Shown here: one piece after another, positions 24,784 to 33,330 of the stretch
Layout of the letters: every line of letters starts with the position of its first letter
Numbering within the stretch: position 1 is the first letter of the stretch
Origin: BD2-11 sp965115885
GTDB taxonomy: Bacteria > Gemmatimonadota > Gemmatimonadetes > Longimicrobiales > Gaopeijiaceae
Assembly (NCBI GenBank): GCA_965115885.1
Contig: OZ220479.1
Coordinates: 2,046,001-2,110,000, forward strand
Direction: 5' to 3'
DNA length: 64,000 nt
Translations under genes and position numbers: made by a program
The notes under the pieces: generated by a model
The model's database searches: none
Told to the model about the DNA's origin: nothing
Seen by the model: only the letters and a program-made list of their open reading frames with translations

Positions 24784-27230
24784 GTCGTGTCCTCCTTCCT
24801 CGTGGGAATGGCTCGCGAGCGACCCAGGACTTCGAGCGCCCCCGCGAGACCGTGCTCCGCCACCGCCTCGGCACGCTTCTCTGCGTCCAGCGGCGACGAC
24901 GTGTACAGCCAGTAGCTCTCCGGATCGACCTCGAGACGCAGCGCCGCCGCCTCGTCCGACCTCCGCAGGTACAGCTCGCGCTTCGGCGCCAACGCGCGGA
25001 TCCCGGCGACCTCCGACTCGTTCAGCCGGAACAGCGCCCCCGCCTCGTCCGGCAGCTCGGGGTTCGCGAGGAACAGCTTCGTCGGGATCGACTCGAGCAG
25101 CGCCGCCGCGCCCGCCGTCGCCGTCACGTCCCCCGCCGATTGCGTCGCCAGCACCAGCGCGGCGTTCCGCTTCCGCCACGTCTTCGCCGCCTCCGCCAGG
25201 TAGGCCAGCGCCGCAGGGTCCGCCAGGTACCGCCACGCCTCGTCCACGACCGTCAGCTTCAGTCGCGTCGTCTCGGCCGGATCCTCGATCTCGAGTCGTG
25301 TCCGCTCGAGCAGGTACGACAGCGCCGCCTCGCACAGGTCGGCGTGCTCCGCCGCACCCGCCAAGTCGATCACCTGCCAGTCGCGGAACTCGATGTCCGC
25401 CCCGTCCGCCGCCGGCGCGTTGTCGAAGAACGCGCCCCAGGCGCCGCCCTCCGTCCAGCGACCGAGCGCGGGCCACATCGCCGCCGGCAGCGAACCCGCC
25501 AAGACGCTCAGCGTGCGCCGCCGGACGTCGAGCGCGTACAAGTCCTCGATCCGCGCCCGGACCTCGCTCGTGTCCGCGCCGCCGGGCTCGTATCCCCCGA
25601 GCCGCAGCAGTCTCAGAACCCAGCCCGTCAGGAACTGGAACGTGCGCGTCGTCGCGGGCAGCCCGAACGGTTGTAGCCGCAGCGAAGCCTCCGCGCCGCC
25701 CGGCGCGAGCTCGAGATGCCGGCCTCCGACGAACCGCGTCAGCCAGCGGTACGAGCCGCCCAGGTCCAGGATCAGCACCCGGGGGTCGTACTTGAGCGCC
25801 TCGATCAAGAGAAAGTTCAGCGCGAAGCTCTTGCCCGAGCCCGTCGCGCCCAGCACCAGCGTGTGGCCGACGTCGCCCGCGAACAGGTCGTGGCCGTACG
25901 CCGTGCGCCACCGCGTCTCGAACGTCGCGAGCGACTCGCGGCCGAGATGGCCGCTCCATGCCGTTCCCCTCGGCGGACCGAACACCGGCGCCATGCACGC
26001 CGTCAGGCCCGCCGACGCGAACACGCCGCGCACTTGGCGACGCCTCGGCTGGGCCGGAAGGCGCGCGAACCACGCGGGCAGCTGCCCGTAGCGCTCGCGG
26101 ACCATCTTCGCGTCGTGCGCGGCGAAGATCCGGCGCACGTCGCCGTCGAGGCGCTCGATCTCGGCCAAGTCGCCGTGCAACGCGACCGTCAGCGACGCCT
26201 CGCCGTACGCCACGCCGTCGGCCTCGAGCTCGACCAACGCGCCGCCCAGCCGGTCCGACTCGGCCGCCGCCGCCGAATCGACCATCGCCGCCGCCGTGCC
26301 TTGTGTCTCCTGCGCGTGCGCCATCATCGAGTAGCGACGCGCGAAGTAGTGCCGTTGCGCGCTTCGGATCCGTCGGCGCGCCGCCTCGACCGTCCACGGC
26401 CGCCACTCGAGCGACACCGTCAGCGTCGCGTCCAGGCAGTACAGGTCCTCGAGCAGGTTGGCGCGCGCCCGGCCCGGCGGCGAGACCAGCGAATACAGGA
26501 TCGCCGGCTCGCCGTCCAGCCGCAGGTGCGAACGCTCCGCCTCGAGCTCCGAGAGCGCGAGCCGCCAGTTCATGCCGCTGCCCGTCGCGCCGTCCCACGC
26601 CGTGCCGGGACGGTTGATCAGCTCGCACAGCAGGCGGGAAGCCTCGACCGCACCCAGCATCTCGACCGGCGTGTGCTCGGCCACCAGCGAGCGGCCCGCC
26701 TCGACCGTCGCGTGGAACCGCTCGGCCGCCGCTTCGATCTCCGACGCGAGATGGGTCGTCGCCGTCTTGCCGCGCCGCCTCCGCAACCGCGAGAGCCACG
26801 GCGCCGGTCCCGGCTTCGAACCGCGAGCCGACGCGCGAAGACCGGGATCCTGAGACCAGATCGCGTAGGCGTCGAGACGCTGCACGCGCCCGGTCAGGAA
26901 CGCGCGACGCTTCCGGCCCGAGATCTCGGCGATCCCGGAGCCGTTCCTCTCTTCCGCATCGGTCGCCGGAACGGGGCGGCGCAGCAGGTGGAACTGGAGG
27001 CGCGTCTCGGGACCCAGCCCCGAAAGCAGTCGTTGCCAGCGGCCCAGCACGCCGTCCATCCGTTCGGGCGTGCGGCCGTCCGTCGTCGCCGCCCGGATCC
27101 GGCCCACCGCGATCAGTTCGCCCGAACGGGTCAGGCAGGCCCGACCGTCGGCCAGCCAACCCCAGTAGGGCAGCTCCTCGGCCAGCGAGCCCGCCGCCCC
27201 GTAGGCCGCGCGTTCCCCGGCGACCCTCAC
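24780..27230 (-). CDS. trbE: VirB4/TrbE-type transfer ATPase
   Basis: 816 residues. The GTG at 27230 was chosen because it overlaps the trbD stop as GTGA; longer starts would run deep into trbD. The N-terminal CagE/VirB4 domain contains YWGWLADGRACLTRSGELIA. The C-terminal ATPase has Walker A LVLGATGSGKSFALNFLLIE, Walker B LTVVDEAWRYLADP and the motif LVLATQSAGDV. The length is normal. It is the main energiser of the channel. Confidence 0.94.
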   Translation of the reverse strand: MRVAGERAAYGAAGSLAEELPYWGWLADGRACLTRSGELIAVGRIRAATTDGRTPERMDGVLGRWQRLLSGLGPETRLQFHLLRRPVPATDAEERNGSGIAEISGRKRRAFLTGRVQRLDAYAIWSQDPGLRASARGSKPGPAPWLSRLRRRRGKTATTHLASEIEAAAERFHATVEAGRSLVAEHTPVEMLGAVEASRLLCELINRPGTAWDGATGSGMNWRLALSELEAERSHLRLDGEPAILYSLVSPPGRARANLLEDLYCLDATLTVSLEWRPWTVEAARRRIRSAQRHYFARRYSMMAHAQETQGTAAAMVDSAAAAESDRLGGALVELEADGVAYGEASLTVALHGDLAEIERLDGDVRRIFAAHDAKMVRERYGQLPAWFARLPAQPRRRQVRGVFASAGLTACMAPVFGPPRGTAWSGHLGRESLATFETRWRTAYGHDLFAGDVGHTLVLGATGSGKSFALNFLLIEALKYDPRVLILDLGGSYRWLTRFVGGRHLELAPGGAEASLRLQPFGLPATTRTFQFLTGWVLRLLRLGGYEPGGADTSEVRARIEDLYALDVRRRTLSVLAGSLPAAMWPALGRWTEGGAWGAFFDNAPAADGADIEFRDWQVIDLAGAAEHADLCEAALSYLLERTRLEIEDPAETTRLKLTVVDEAWRYLADPAALAYLAEAAKTWRKRNAALVLATQSAGDVTATAGAAALLESIPTKLFLANPELPDEAGALFRLNESEVAGIRALAPKRELYLRRSDEAAALRLEVDPESYWLYTSSPLDAEKRAEAVAEHGLAGALEVLGRSRAIPTRKEDTT

Positions 27231-27529
27231 GAGTCCGCCCGGATGCGGAGACGCCACGGCTCGGCCACCCATTTGCCCGGGTCGTACCTCGACGGATGGC
27301 GCATCGCCGCCCGCAGCGTCGCGAGCAACGCCGGGTCCCGGCGGCCCGCCAGCCAGCCGGCGCCGTGGCAGGCCGCGAACACCGCTCCGCCCGCCGCCAG
27401 CGACGCCGTCGCGTTCCACACCGCAGCCGCCAGCGTCGCGCCCAACAGAAACAGACGCCGCTCGACGCCCAGCACCGTCAGCGGACGGTTCAGCGCCGCG
27501 TAGCCCGTCCAGCGCCTCGAACCCCGCAT
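27227..27529 (-). CDS. trbD: VirB3/TrbD-type membrane protein
   Basis: 100 residues from an ATG at 27529 overlapping the trbC stop. The opening GYAALNRPLTVLGVERRLFL is the VirB3/TrbD signature. Two membrane segments follow (about residues 28-60), and then a basic tail with YDPGKW. The position between trbC and trbE is the standard one. Confidence 0.88.
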   Translation of the reverse strand: MRGSRRWTGYAALNRPLTVLGVERRLFLLGATLAAAVWNATASLAAGGAVFAACHGAGWLAGRRDPALLATLRAAMRHPSRYDPGKWVAEPWRLRIRADS

Positions 27530-27804
27530 CAGAACAGCCACGCCAGGAAGTTCACCGCGCCCATCGCCATCCCGATCCCGAAGACGATCCCGGCCAGCGT
27601 GCGCTTGCTCCCGCCTTCCCCGAACGCGAACATCAGCCCGCCCACCACGATGGCGACCAGCGACAGCCCCCGAGCGATCGGACCCGTGAACTGGGCCTGC
27701 AGCTCGTTCACCGCCTCCACCCACGGGCTCGTGCCCTGCGCCCACACCGCGCTCGGCGCCAGCGCCCATAGCGTGGCCAGCGCGGCCCGCAGCAGTCCCC
27801 TCAT
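27529..27804 (-). CDS. trbC: VirB2/TrbC-type pilin
   Basis: 91 residues from an ATG at 27804. A signal peptide ends near SAVWAQ. Two hydrophobic segments (about residues 45-62 and 70-90), separated by a short basic loop (GGSKRTLAG), give the VirB2 pilin hairpin. It is the first structural gene of the transfer operon and overlaps the small regulator gene upstream. Confidence 0.9.
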   Translation of the reverse strand: MRGLLRAALATLWALAPSAVWAQGTSPWVEAVNELQAQFTGPIARGLSLVAIVVGGLMFAFGEGGSKRTLAGIVFGIGMAMGAVNFLAWLF

Positions 27805-28088
27805 CTCCTCGACTCCTTATTAAACGTGTGTTTCCGCCCGGACGTCCCCGACCCGGACGCGACCGACCGATCCCCCGACGACGACTCCCGTCCGCGCGCG
27901 CGCTCCCACTCCGCCATGAACGCCAGCACGCGGTCCGCCGTCGCCAACCGCGGCGAACGGCCCCGCCGCACGTCGCCCACGAACTTCCGGTCGCCGACCG
28001 CCCGCTCTCCGAACTCCGAGGGCGAGAGCCGCGACCGTCGCAGGAACGCCTCCACGCGCCGCTCGAACTCGTTCGTCAGGTTCTCCAT
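27801..28088 (-). CDS. Small helix-turn-helix regulator at the head of the transfer operon
   Basis: 95 residues from an ATG at 28088. Residues about 15-55 (LRRSRLSPSEFGERAVGDRK, FVGDVRRGRSPRLATADRVL) fit a phage-repressor-type helix-turn-helix. A basic, disordered tail follows. It overlaps trbC by 4 bases and would be made with the whole transfer operon, so it may autoregulate it. Confidence 0.7.
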   Translation of the reverse strand: MENLTNEFERRVEAFLRRSRLSPSEFGERAVGDRKFVGDVRRGRSPRLATADRVLAFMAEWERARGRESSSGDRSVASGSGTSGRKHTFNKESRR

Positions 28089-28371
28089 CGTGCGGGAATC
28101 CGAACACCATGTTGGCAAATAACGCAAGTATATGGGATATGGGCTCTTTCCCACGTCGTTCGATTGCAACGAGATGCGCGGTTCGGTGCCGCGACCGGCT
28201 CTGCCAGTCGCGTGCTCGAGCCTCGAAAACGCCTGGGCCGAGGGCATGAAACCACTGGACACAGGCCCCTCCGAAGTTCCGAGCGGAACGTCCGGGGGGA
28301 GGATACGTCGAATCGGGTGCGCAGGTTGGCGGGCCTTGCACGGACCGGGTCGCGTAGGTAGCGTCCTCTAC
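28089..28371. promoter_or_regulatory. Divergent control region of the element
   Basis: This 283-base gap separates the leftward transfer operon from the rightward S24 repressor gene. An AT-rich island at 28110-28145 includes a possible -10 box TATACT (28132 to 28127, minus strand) and a partly palindromic word, TTGGC near 28112 with CGCAA near 28127, that may be an operator. On the plus strand TTGCAC at 28337 could serve the repressor gene. All of this is by eye. Confidence 0.45.
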
Positions 28372-29076
28372 ATGATGAGACGCACGAGAAGGGACGACTC
28401 GGAACTGGACCCGGTGCGCCGACGGATCGTCGCGCTGCTGGCGGAGAGCCGCTCGAGCCTGCGGATGGCGTCGCTCGCGATGGGCCGCAACGGCGCGTAC
28501 ATGCACCAGTTCATCCATCGGCGCACGCCCCGCGTGCTCGGCGAACACGACCGCGAGGCGCTCGCCGAGCACGTCGGGTGCAGTCCCGATCTGTTCCGGC
28601 ACCCGCGAGAAATGGGGGCGCACTTGAAGGCGCCGACCGCCTCGCGCGTCGTGCCGAGGGGCTACGCGGCCGTTCCCGAGATCGACGTGCGCGCTGCGGC
28701 GGGAATCGGCATGTGGGACGACGAGCCCAGGGCGGTGGCGCGGTGGCTGTTCGCCGATCCGGTCGTCCGCCACGAGTTCCGCGCGCGGGCGGAGGACTTG
28801 CGGATGCTCGCCGTCGAGGGCGACTCGATGGAGCCGTTGCTGTCGGCCGGGGACCGCGTGCTGGTCGACGTGAGCCGCACGGCGCCGACGCCGCCGGGCG
28901 TGTTCGCGATCTGGGACGGCATGGGGTGCGTCGCGAAACGCGTCGAGCACGTGCCGAACTCCGATCCGCCCCGCGTCCTGATCAAGTCGGTCAACCCGGA
29001 GTACGAGAGCTGCGAGCGCCTCGTCGAGGAGATCCGCGTCATCGGTCGCGTCGTCTGGGCATCGAGGAGGATGTGA
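28372..29076 (+). CDS. LexA/CI-like S24 repressor
   Basis: 234 residues from the first of two adjacent ATGs at 28372. The N-terminal part (about residues 10-75) is a helix-turn-helix region (SSLRMASLAMGRNGAYMHQF). The C-terminal part is the S24 self-cleaving domain: an Ala-Gly cleavage site in VRAAAGIGMW, the Ser nucleophile in EGDSMEPLLSAGDRVLVDVS, and the Lys in GCVAKRVEHV. Such repressors hold mobile elements quiet and are cleaved after DNA damage. It diverges from the transfer operon. Its first 130 codons are duplicated at 30347-30746. Confidence 0.88.
   Translation: MMRRTRRDDSELDPVRRRIVALLAESRSSLRMASLAMGRNGAYMHQFIHRRTPRVLGEHDREALAEHVGCSPDLFRHPREMGAHLKAPTASRVVPRGYAAVPEIDVRAAAGIGMWDDEPRAVARWLFADPVVRHEFRARAEDLRMLAVEGDSMEPLLSAGDRVLVDVSRTAPTPPGVFAIWDGMGCVAKRVEHVPNSDPPRVLIKSVNPEYESCERLVEEIRVIGRVVWASRRM
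28397..28794. repeat. Direct repeat, copy A (within the S24 repressor gene)
   Basis: Bases 28397-28794 recur at 30347-30746 at about 95% identity. The second copy has a 2-base insertion near 30641 that shifts the frame. The two copies flank the low-GC TIR/membrane-protein cassette. Confidence 0.9.
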
Positions 29077-29223
29077 CGGGTGCGAGGCGAGCTAGCGGTC
29101 GCAGGTTGCGGCAAGTTGCGATCACGTATACAGTATTGGTACTGGGTTTTCCGGCGTTGGGGCTTCACGGAGGAGTCGCCTCGAACCTCAAAAGCGATCT
29201 GTAGCCGAAAGGAGTTGTATCAG

Positions 29224-29784
29224 ATGAAAAATGTGCCAGCGGTTGACGACGGCACCGGCGTTACATTACCAAACAACGGTGGTGGTCGGAAAAAACCCAA
29301 CATCCCAGATGTTCAGGATGGATCTGTGACGCACACAAGTGGACATGACAAAAGTAAGCACTTGGAGATGATCCAAGGCATTATCAGTCGTCTTGCATCG
29401 AATTCGTTCAGCATCAAACAATGGACCGTGATGTTTGCGTCTGCACTCCTCGTGTTGGTGGCACGTGAAGGACCGGAGTTAGCTGCATTCGCCTTGGTAC
29501 CTGTATTGGCATTCTGGTGCCTTGACGGATACTATCTTAGACAGGAGCGTAGCTTTCGACGTTTGTACAGGGATGTTTGCAAAAAAAATGAAGGCGAGAT
29601 CACATTTTCCATGAATGCGTCGTCCCAAGCCGAGTCGTCCCAAGACGAATTTTCCATAGACAGCCGCAGCCAAACCTACTTCCGAACCCTGCGTTCGCGT
29701 ACCCTTGTTTTGTTTTACGGAGCATTTACTTTTCTGTTTCTAATTGTACTGGCCGTAGTAGCAATTCCGTTTTTTTCTAAGTAA
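29224..29784 (+). CDS. Multi-helix membrane protein paired with a TIR-like protein, candidate effector
   Basis: 186 residues from an ATG at 29224 with AAAGGAG upstream. A charged N-terminus is followed by MIQGIISRLASNSFSIKQWT, two membrane helices (about residues 70-105) joined closely, a soluble stretch beginning RQERSFRRLYRDV, and a third helix at the C-terminus (LFYGAFTFLFLIVLAVVAIP). This layout resembles small membrane proteins found beside TIR-like (DUF1863) genes. The GC content is far below the neighbours. The stop is 13 bases before the TIR gene. Membrane disruption on activation is an inference. Confidence 0.75.
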   Translation: MKNVPAVDDGTGVTLPNNGGGRKKPNIPDVQDGSVTHTSGHDKSKHLEMIQGIISRLASNSFSIKQWTVMFASALLVLVAREGPELAAFALVPVLAFWCLDGYYLRQERSFRRLYRDVCKKNEGEITFSMNASSQAESSQDEFSIDSRSQTYFRTLRSRTLVLFYGAFTFLFLIVLAVVAIPFFSK

Positions 29785-29797
29785 AGGAGCTCTCCCG

Positions 29798-30250
29798 ATG
29801 GCATCTTTCCGCAAAGTGTTTTTCAGTTTCGAATGGTCCGATGTTTCCCGTGCAGAGGTTGTGCGTAATAGCTACAAAACGAAAGGTGGTGTATACGCGG
29901 CTCGTTACCTCGACAGCGCTAATCGTGAGAAAGTGAAAAGACAATCCGACATTGCGATCAAACGTTGGATTGACAAGCAAATGCACGACACATCAGTTAC
30001 TATCGTTCTCGTAGGTGCAAGAACTTGTCAAAGCCGATGGGTAAAATACGAAATTCAACGTACTATCGATACAAATAAGGGGCTTTTGGAAATAGATATC
30101 AGTCAGATAGGCAATTTCGCTAGCCAAACCTCCCGCTACTGTGGCCCCATGGTGCCATTCGGCTACCGATGTTATCGCTGGGTTAGGGATGACGGTTACA
30201 ACAATCTCGGCATCTGGGCAAACGATGCCGCTCGAAAAGCCGGTTACTAA
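29798..30250 (+). CDS. TIR-like domain protein (DUF1863 / ThsB-like)
   Basis: 150 residues from an ATG at 29798, 13 bases after the membrane-protein gene, with AAAGGAG upstream. The start KVFFSFEWSDVSRAEVVRNS, the middle TSVTIVLVGARTCQSRW and the following VKYEI fit the TIR-like family used by Thoeris ThsB sensors. The WVKYE glutamate is at the usual catalytic place. The domain fills the protein. In Thoeris, such proteins make an NAD-derived signal after phage infection. Here the partner would be the membrane protein, not an NADase. Confidence 0.82.
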   Translation: MASFRKVFFSFEWSDVSRAEVVRNSYKTKGGVYAARYLDSANREKVKRQSDIAIKRWIDKQMHDTSVTIVLVGARTCQSRWVKYEIQRTIDTNKGLLEIDISQIGNFASQTSRYCGPMVPFGYRCYRWVRDDGYNNLGIWANDAARKAGY

Positions 30251-30346
30251 CTTACATCATGCCGCGACTCGACGAAATTCACAAGCACTGCAGGAATCCC
30301 AATTTGACATCACTTGAGCTATTCACTGGGAGCTGGTGGGCTCGCA

Positions 30347-30746
30347 ACTCGGAACTGGACCCGGTGCGCCGACGGATCGTCGGGCTGCTGGCGGAGAGCC
30401 GCTCGAGCCTGCGGATGGCATCGCTCGCAATGGGCCGCAACGGTGCGTACATGCACCAGTTCATCCACCGGGGCACGCCCCGGGTGCTCGCCGAACACGA
30501 CCGCGAGGCGCTCGCCGAGCACGTCGAGTGCAGTCCCGACCTGTTCCGGCACCCGCGAGAAATGGGGGCGCACTTGAAGGCGCCGACCGCCTCGCGCGTC
30601 GTGCCGAGGGGTTACACGGCCGTTCCCGAGATCGACGTGCGCGCCGCGCGGCGGGAATCGGCATGTGGGACGACGAGCCCAGGGCGGTGGCGCGGTGGCT
30701 GTTCGCGGATCCCGTCGTCCGCCACGAGTTCCGCGCGCGGGCGGAG
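30347..30746 (+). pseudogene. Broken partial copy of the S24 repressor gene (direct repeat, copy B)
   Basis: It repeats bases 28397-28794 of the intact repressor gene. A 2-base insertion near 30641 breaks the frame just before the Ala-Gly cleavage region, and the copy ends at 30746, before the catalytic Ser. No start codon from the original is kept. It lies 96 bases after the TIR gene and looks like the product of the event that placed the cassette. Confidence 0.88.
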
Positions 30747-30916
30747 TCGCACCGGTCTCCGATCAGCTCCGGCTGGCAAGTTCCGGCCCACGAGGGTGCG
30801 CGAGCGGCACCCATGACGAGCGCTTTCAGGCGGAATTTTCGCGTTCGCGGACAACACGTTACCTTCGAATTTCAAATAGCAATGCGGCTCCAGCCTACGG
30901 GAGAGGTAGGAGGACC

Positions 30917-32251
30917 ATGAGACCCATTGGGATCGACCTCTTCGCGGGCGCGGGCGGACTTAGCTTGGGCTTCGAGCAGGCTGGCTTCGACGTGGCGGCC
31001 GCCGTGGAGATCGATCCGGTGCATTGCGCCGTCCACGAATTCAACTTTCCCAACACGGCCACGATCCCCCACTCCATCGAGACGCTTTCGGCCAGCGATA
31101 TCCTCGAGGTCGCCGACATCGGCGACCGCAGAGTCGACTGCGTGTTCGGCGGCGCCCCTTGCCAGGGCTTCTCCCTGATCGGCCATCGCGCTCTGGACGA
31201 CCCGCGCAACGGACTTGTGCGCGATTTCGTTCGCATCGTCGAGGAAATCGAACCTCGCACTTTCGTTTTCGAGAACGTAAAGGGACTGACGATCGGTAGG
31301 CACCGCAGCTTCCTCGACGAACTGATCGACGAGTTTTCGCGGAGCGGATACGCGGTGCGCGTACCATGGCGCGTTCTCAACGCCGGACACTTCGGTACGC
31401 CCCAGAATCGGGAACGCCTGATTCTACTGGGCGCCCGAAAAGGGGAATTGTTGCCGGAGTACCCGACACGCGCGACCGAAATCCCTGAATTGCAACAACG
31501 CATTCTCGGATTGCCGAAGGGGCCGACCTGCTCGGACGCGTTGGGAGATTTGCCGGACGTCGACGAAATCGAAGAACTGACCGCTTCCGATTCAACGACG
31601 AAGGCCTTATTCGGCGAGCCGTCGGAATACGCGGCCCTCTTGCGATGTCGATCCAGAGCCGCTTGGCATTACGGCTACGTACGCGAGTGGGATCCCGCCG
31701 TTCTCACGTCGAGCGCCCGTACTGGACACACGACGATCACCCGCCGGCGATTTCGCGCTACTCCACCCGGTTCCGTGGAGCCCATCAGCAGATTCTTCAA
31801 GCTGTCCAAGCTTGGGGTTTCCAACACTCTTCGCGCAGGCACCGATGGAGCCCGCGGGGCCTTTACGAGCCCTCGTCCGATCCACTACCGCTACGACCGC
31901 TGCATAACGGTTCGAGAGATGGCCCGTTTGCACGGATTCCCGGACTGGTTCCGCTTCAATGCGACCAAGTGGCACGGTGGACGCCAGATCGGCAACGCCG
32001 TGCCTCCTCCGCTTGCGCGGGCCATCGCCGGTCAGGTGATGTCCGCCCTTGGCGCAGCGCCGACGCGTCCGGGCACGGCGATTTCATTGGGAGATCCCCA
32101 ACTCCTGTCGCTCGACCTCTCGGGCGCCGCGAGACACTTCGGAGTGGAACCGCCACCCAGCCGCCGCGACAGGAAAAGCGGTATCAGGAAACGTAGACAA
32201 ATCGACATCGAACGAGAGCGCTTGCGTGAGTTGACCGGTACGCATGCCTGA
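30917..32251 (+). CDS. DNA (cytosine-5) methyltransferase
   Basis: 444 residues from an ATG at 30917 with GGTAGGAGG upstream. The ordered motifs are present: I, GIDLFAGAGGLSLGFEQAGF; IV, VFGGAPCQGFSLIGHRAL with the catalytic Cys; VI, FVFENVKGL; VIII, FGTPQNRERLILLGA; and X, GRQIGNAVPPPLARAIAGQV. The region between VIII and IX (target recognition) is about 150 residues. The end overlaps the next gene by 8 bases, and together they form a type II restriction-modification pair. The target site is not predictable here. Confidence 0.95.
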   Translation: MRPIGIDLFAGAGGLSLGFEQAGFDVAAAVEIDPVHCAVHEFNFPNTATIPHSIETLSASDILEVADIGDRRVDCVFGGAPCQGFSLIGHRALDDPRNGLVRDFVRIVEEIEPRTFVFENVKGLTIGRHRSFLDELIDEFSRSGYAVRVPWRVLNAGHFGTPQNRERLILLGARKGELLPEYPTRATEIPELQQRILGLPKGPTCSDALGDLPDVDEIEELTASDSTTKALFGEPSEYAALLRCRSRAAWHYGYVREWDPAVLTSSARTGHTTITRRRFRATPPGSVEPISRFFKLSKLGVSNTLRAGTDGARGAFTSPRPIHYRYDRCITVREMARLHGFPDWFRFNATKWHGGRQIGNAVPPPLARAIAGQVMSALGAAPTRPGTAISLGDPQLLSLDLSGAARHFGVEPPPSRRDRKSGIRKRRQIDIERERLRELTGTHA

Positions 32252-33035
32252 AAAAGCGAATCGATACCAGGCTGTGATCGCGAAGGTGTTCTTCGATCAC
32301 TTCACCGAAGGAATGATCGAATTCGAGTTCCATCGAGAGGAACTCGAGGGCGCGGTCGCCGCGCTCGGAGTCGCTCGCGTCAGCAATCTTGGCGACATCA
32401 TGTATTCGTTCCGGCACCGAAACCCTTTGCCCGACATCATTCTCGATACGCAACCCGAAGGCCATCAGTGGGTCATCGAAGGAGCAGGAAGAGGCCGATA
32501 CAGGTTCAAGCTAATCGCCACGGCGAGCCGGATCGCACCGCGGGAAGATCTGGCCGTCATCGACATACCGGATGCGACTCCGGAAGTGATCCGCGCACAC
32601 AGGCTGGACGATGAGCAAGCCCTGCTGGCGATGATCCGCTACAACCGCGTGATCGACATCTTCCTCGGCCTGACGGCGTATAGCTTGCAGAGCCATCTTC
32701 GGACAACGGTTCAAGGTGTAGGGCAGATCGAGATCGACGAACTCTACATCGGCATCGACAGGTTCGGATGCCATTATGTGATTCCGGTCCAAGCCAAGGG
32801 TGCGAAGGACCAAATTGGGATCGTTCAGCCCATCCAGGACTTCCGTTTCGCCGAACAGCAGTTTCCCGGCATGCGTTGCCGCGTGATCGCTGCGCAGTTT
32901 CTGCGCAACGAAATCGTCGCCATGTTCGAGCTGACGTTGCAGGATGGCGAAATCAAGGTCGTCGACGAGCGCCATTACCGGTTGGTGCCGGCCGACCAAC
33001 TCGATGCGGAAGCGGTCCGAAGCTATCGCCTGTGA
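32244..33035 (+). CDS. Putative type II restriction endonuclease
   Basis: 263 residues from an ATG at 32244, overlapping the methyltransferase gene. The C-terminal part has a PD-(D/E)xK-like core: EIDELYIGIDRFGCHYVIPV followed by QAKG, giving Asp/Glu residues then Gln-x-Lys. The N-terminal 150 residues look like a mixed alpha/beta recognition domain. Tight coupling to a C5 methyltransferase strongly suggests the cognate nuclease. The specific family is not named. Confidence 0.75.
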   Translation: MPEKANRYQAVIAKVFFDHFTEGMIEFEFHREELEGAVAALGVARVSNLGDIMYSFRHRNPLPDIILDTQPEGHQWVIEGAGRGRYRFKLIATASRIAPREDLAVIDIPDATPEVIRAHRLDDEQALLAMIRYNRVIDIFLGLTAYSLQSHLRTTVQGVGQIEIDELYIGIDRFGCHYVIPVQAKGAKDQIGIVQPIQDFRFAEQQFPGMRCRVIAAQFLRNEIVAMFELTLQDGEIKVVDERHYRLVPADQLDAEAVRSYRL

Positions 33036-33075
33036 CGATCCTCCGGAGGTGGCAACGGTCGCTACATCACTCGAT

Positions 33076-33330
33076 GATACTCGCTAACGAAGCCTATCGC
33101 GACGATGTCAGAGCCGATTTGGACCACAGGATTTTCGTCGATCTGCTTGGGTTCCCGGAGTTGATCCTGCCGTCTCTCGCGCTGTTGCGTCGGCAATGGT
33201 GCGCGGAGCCCAGTGTCTACGGAAGCAAGTCGACCAAACCGAGGCGAACGGCCGAAGGGGGTTCGGGATCGTGAACGCTGTAGAGATCGCGGAAGCCGTC
33301 TCCAAGAGTCTATTCCAACGCGGTAATGAG
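33076..33330 (+). pseudogene. Remnants of two genes: a C-terminal fragment and an MmeI-like methyltransferase N-terminus
   Basis: From 33076 the frame reads an EAYRDDVRADLDHRIFVDLL segment and an LLRRQWCAEPS segment to a TGA at 33272-33274. This looks like the end of a larger protein. A GTG at 33271 overlaps that stop (GTGA) and starts VNAVEIAEAVSKSLFQRG, like the first residues of MmeI-type DNA methyltransferases, but the similarity fades within 20 codons. The pieces suggest a defence operon that was deleted here. Recognition is by memory of family ends and is tentative. Confidence 0.4.
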
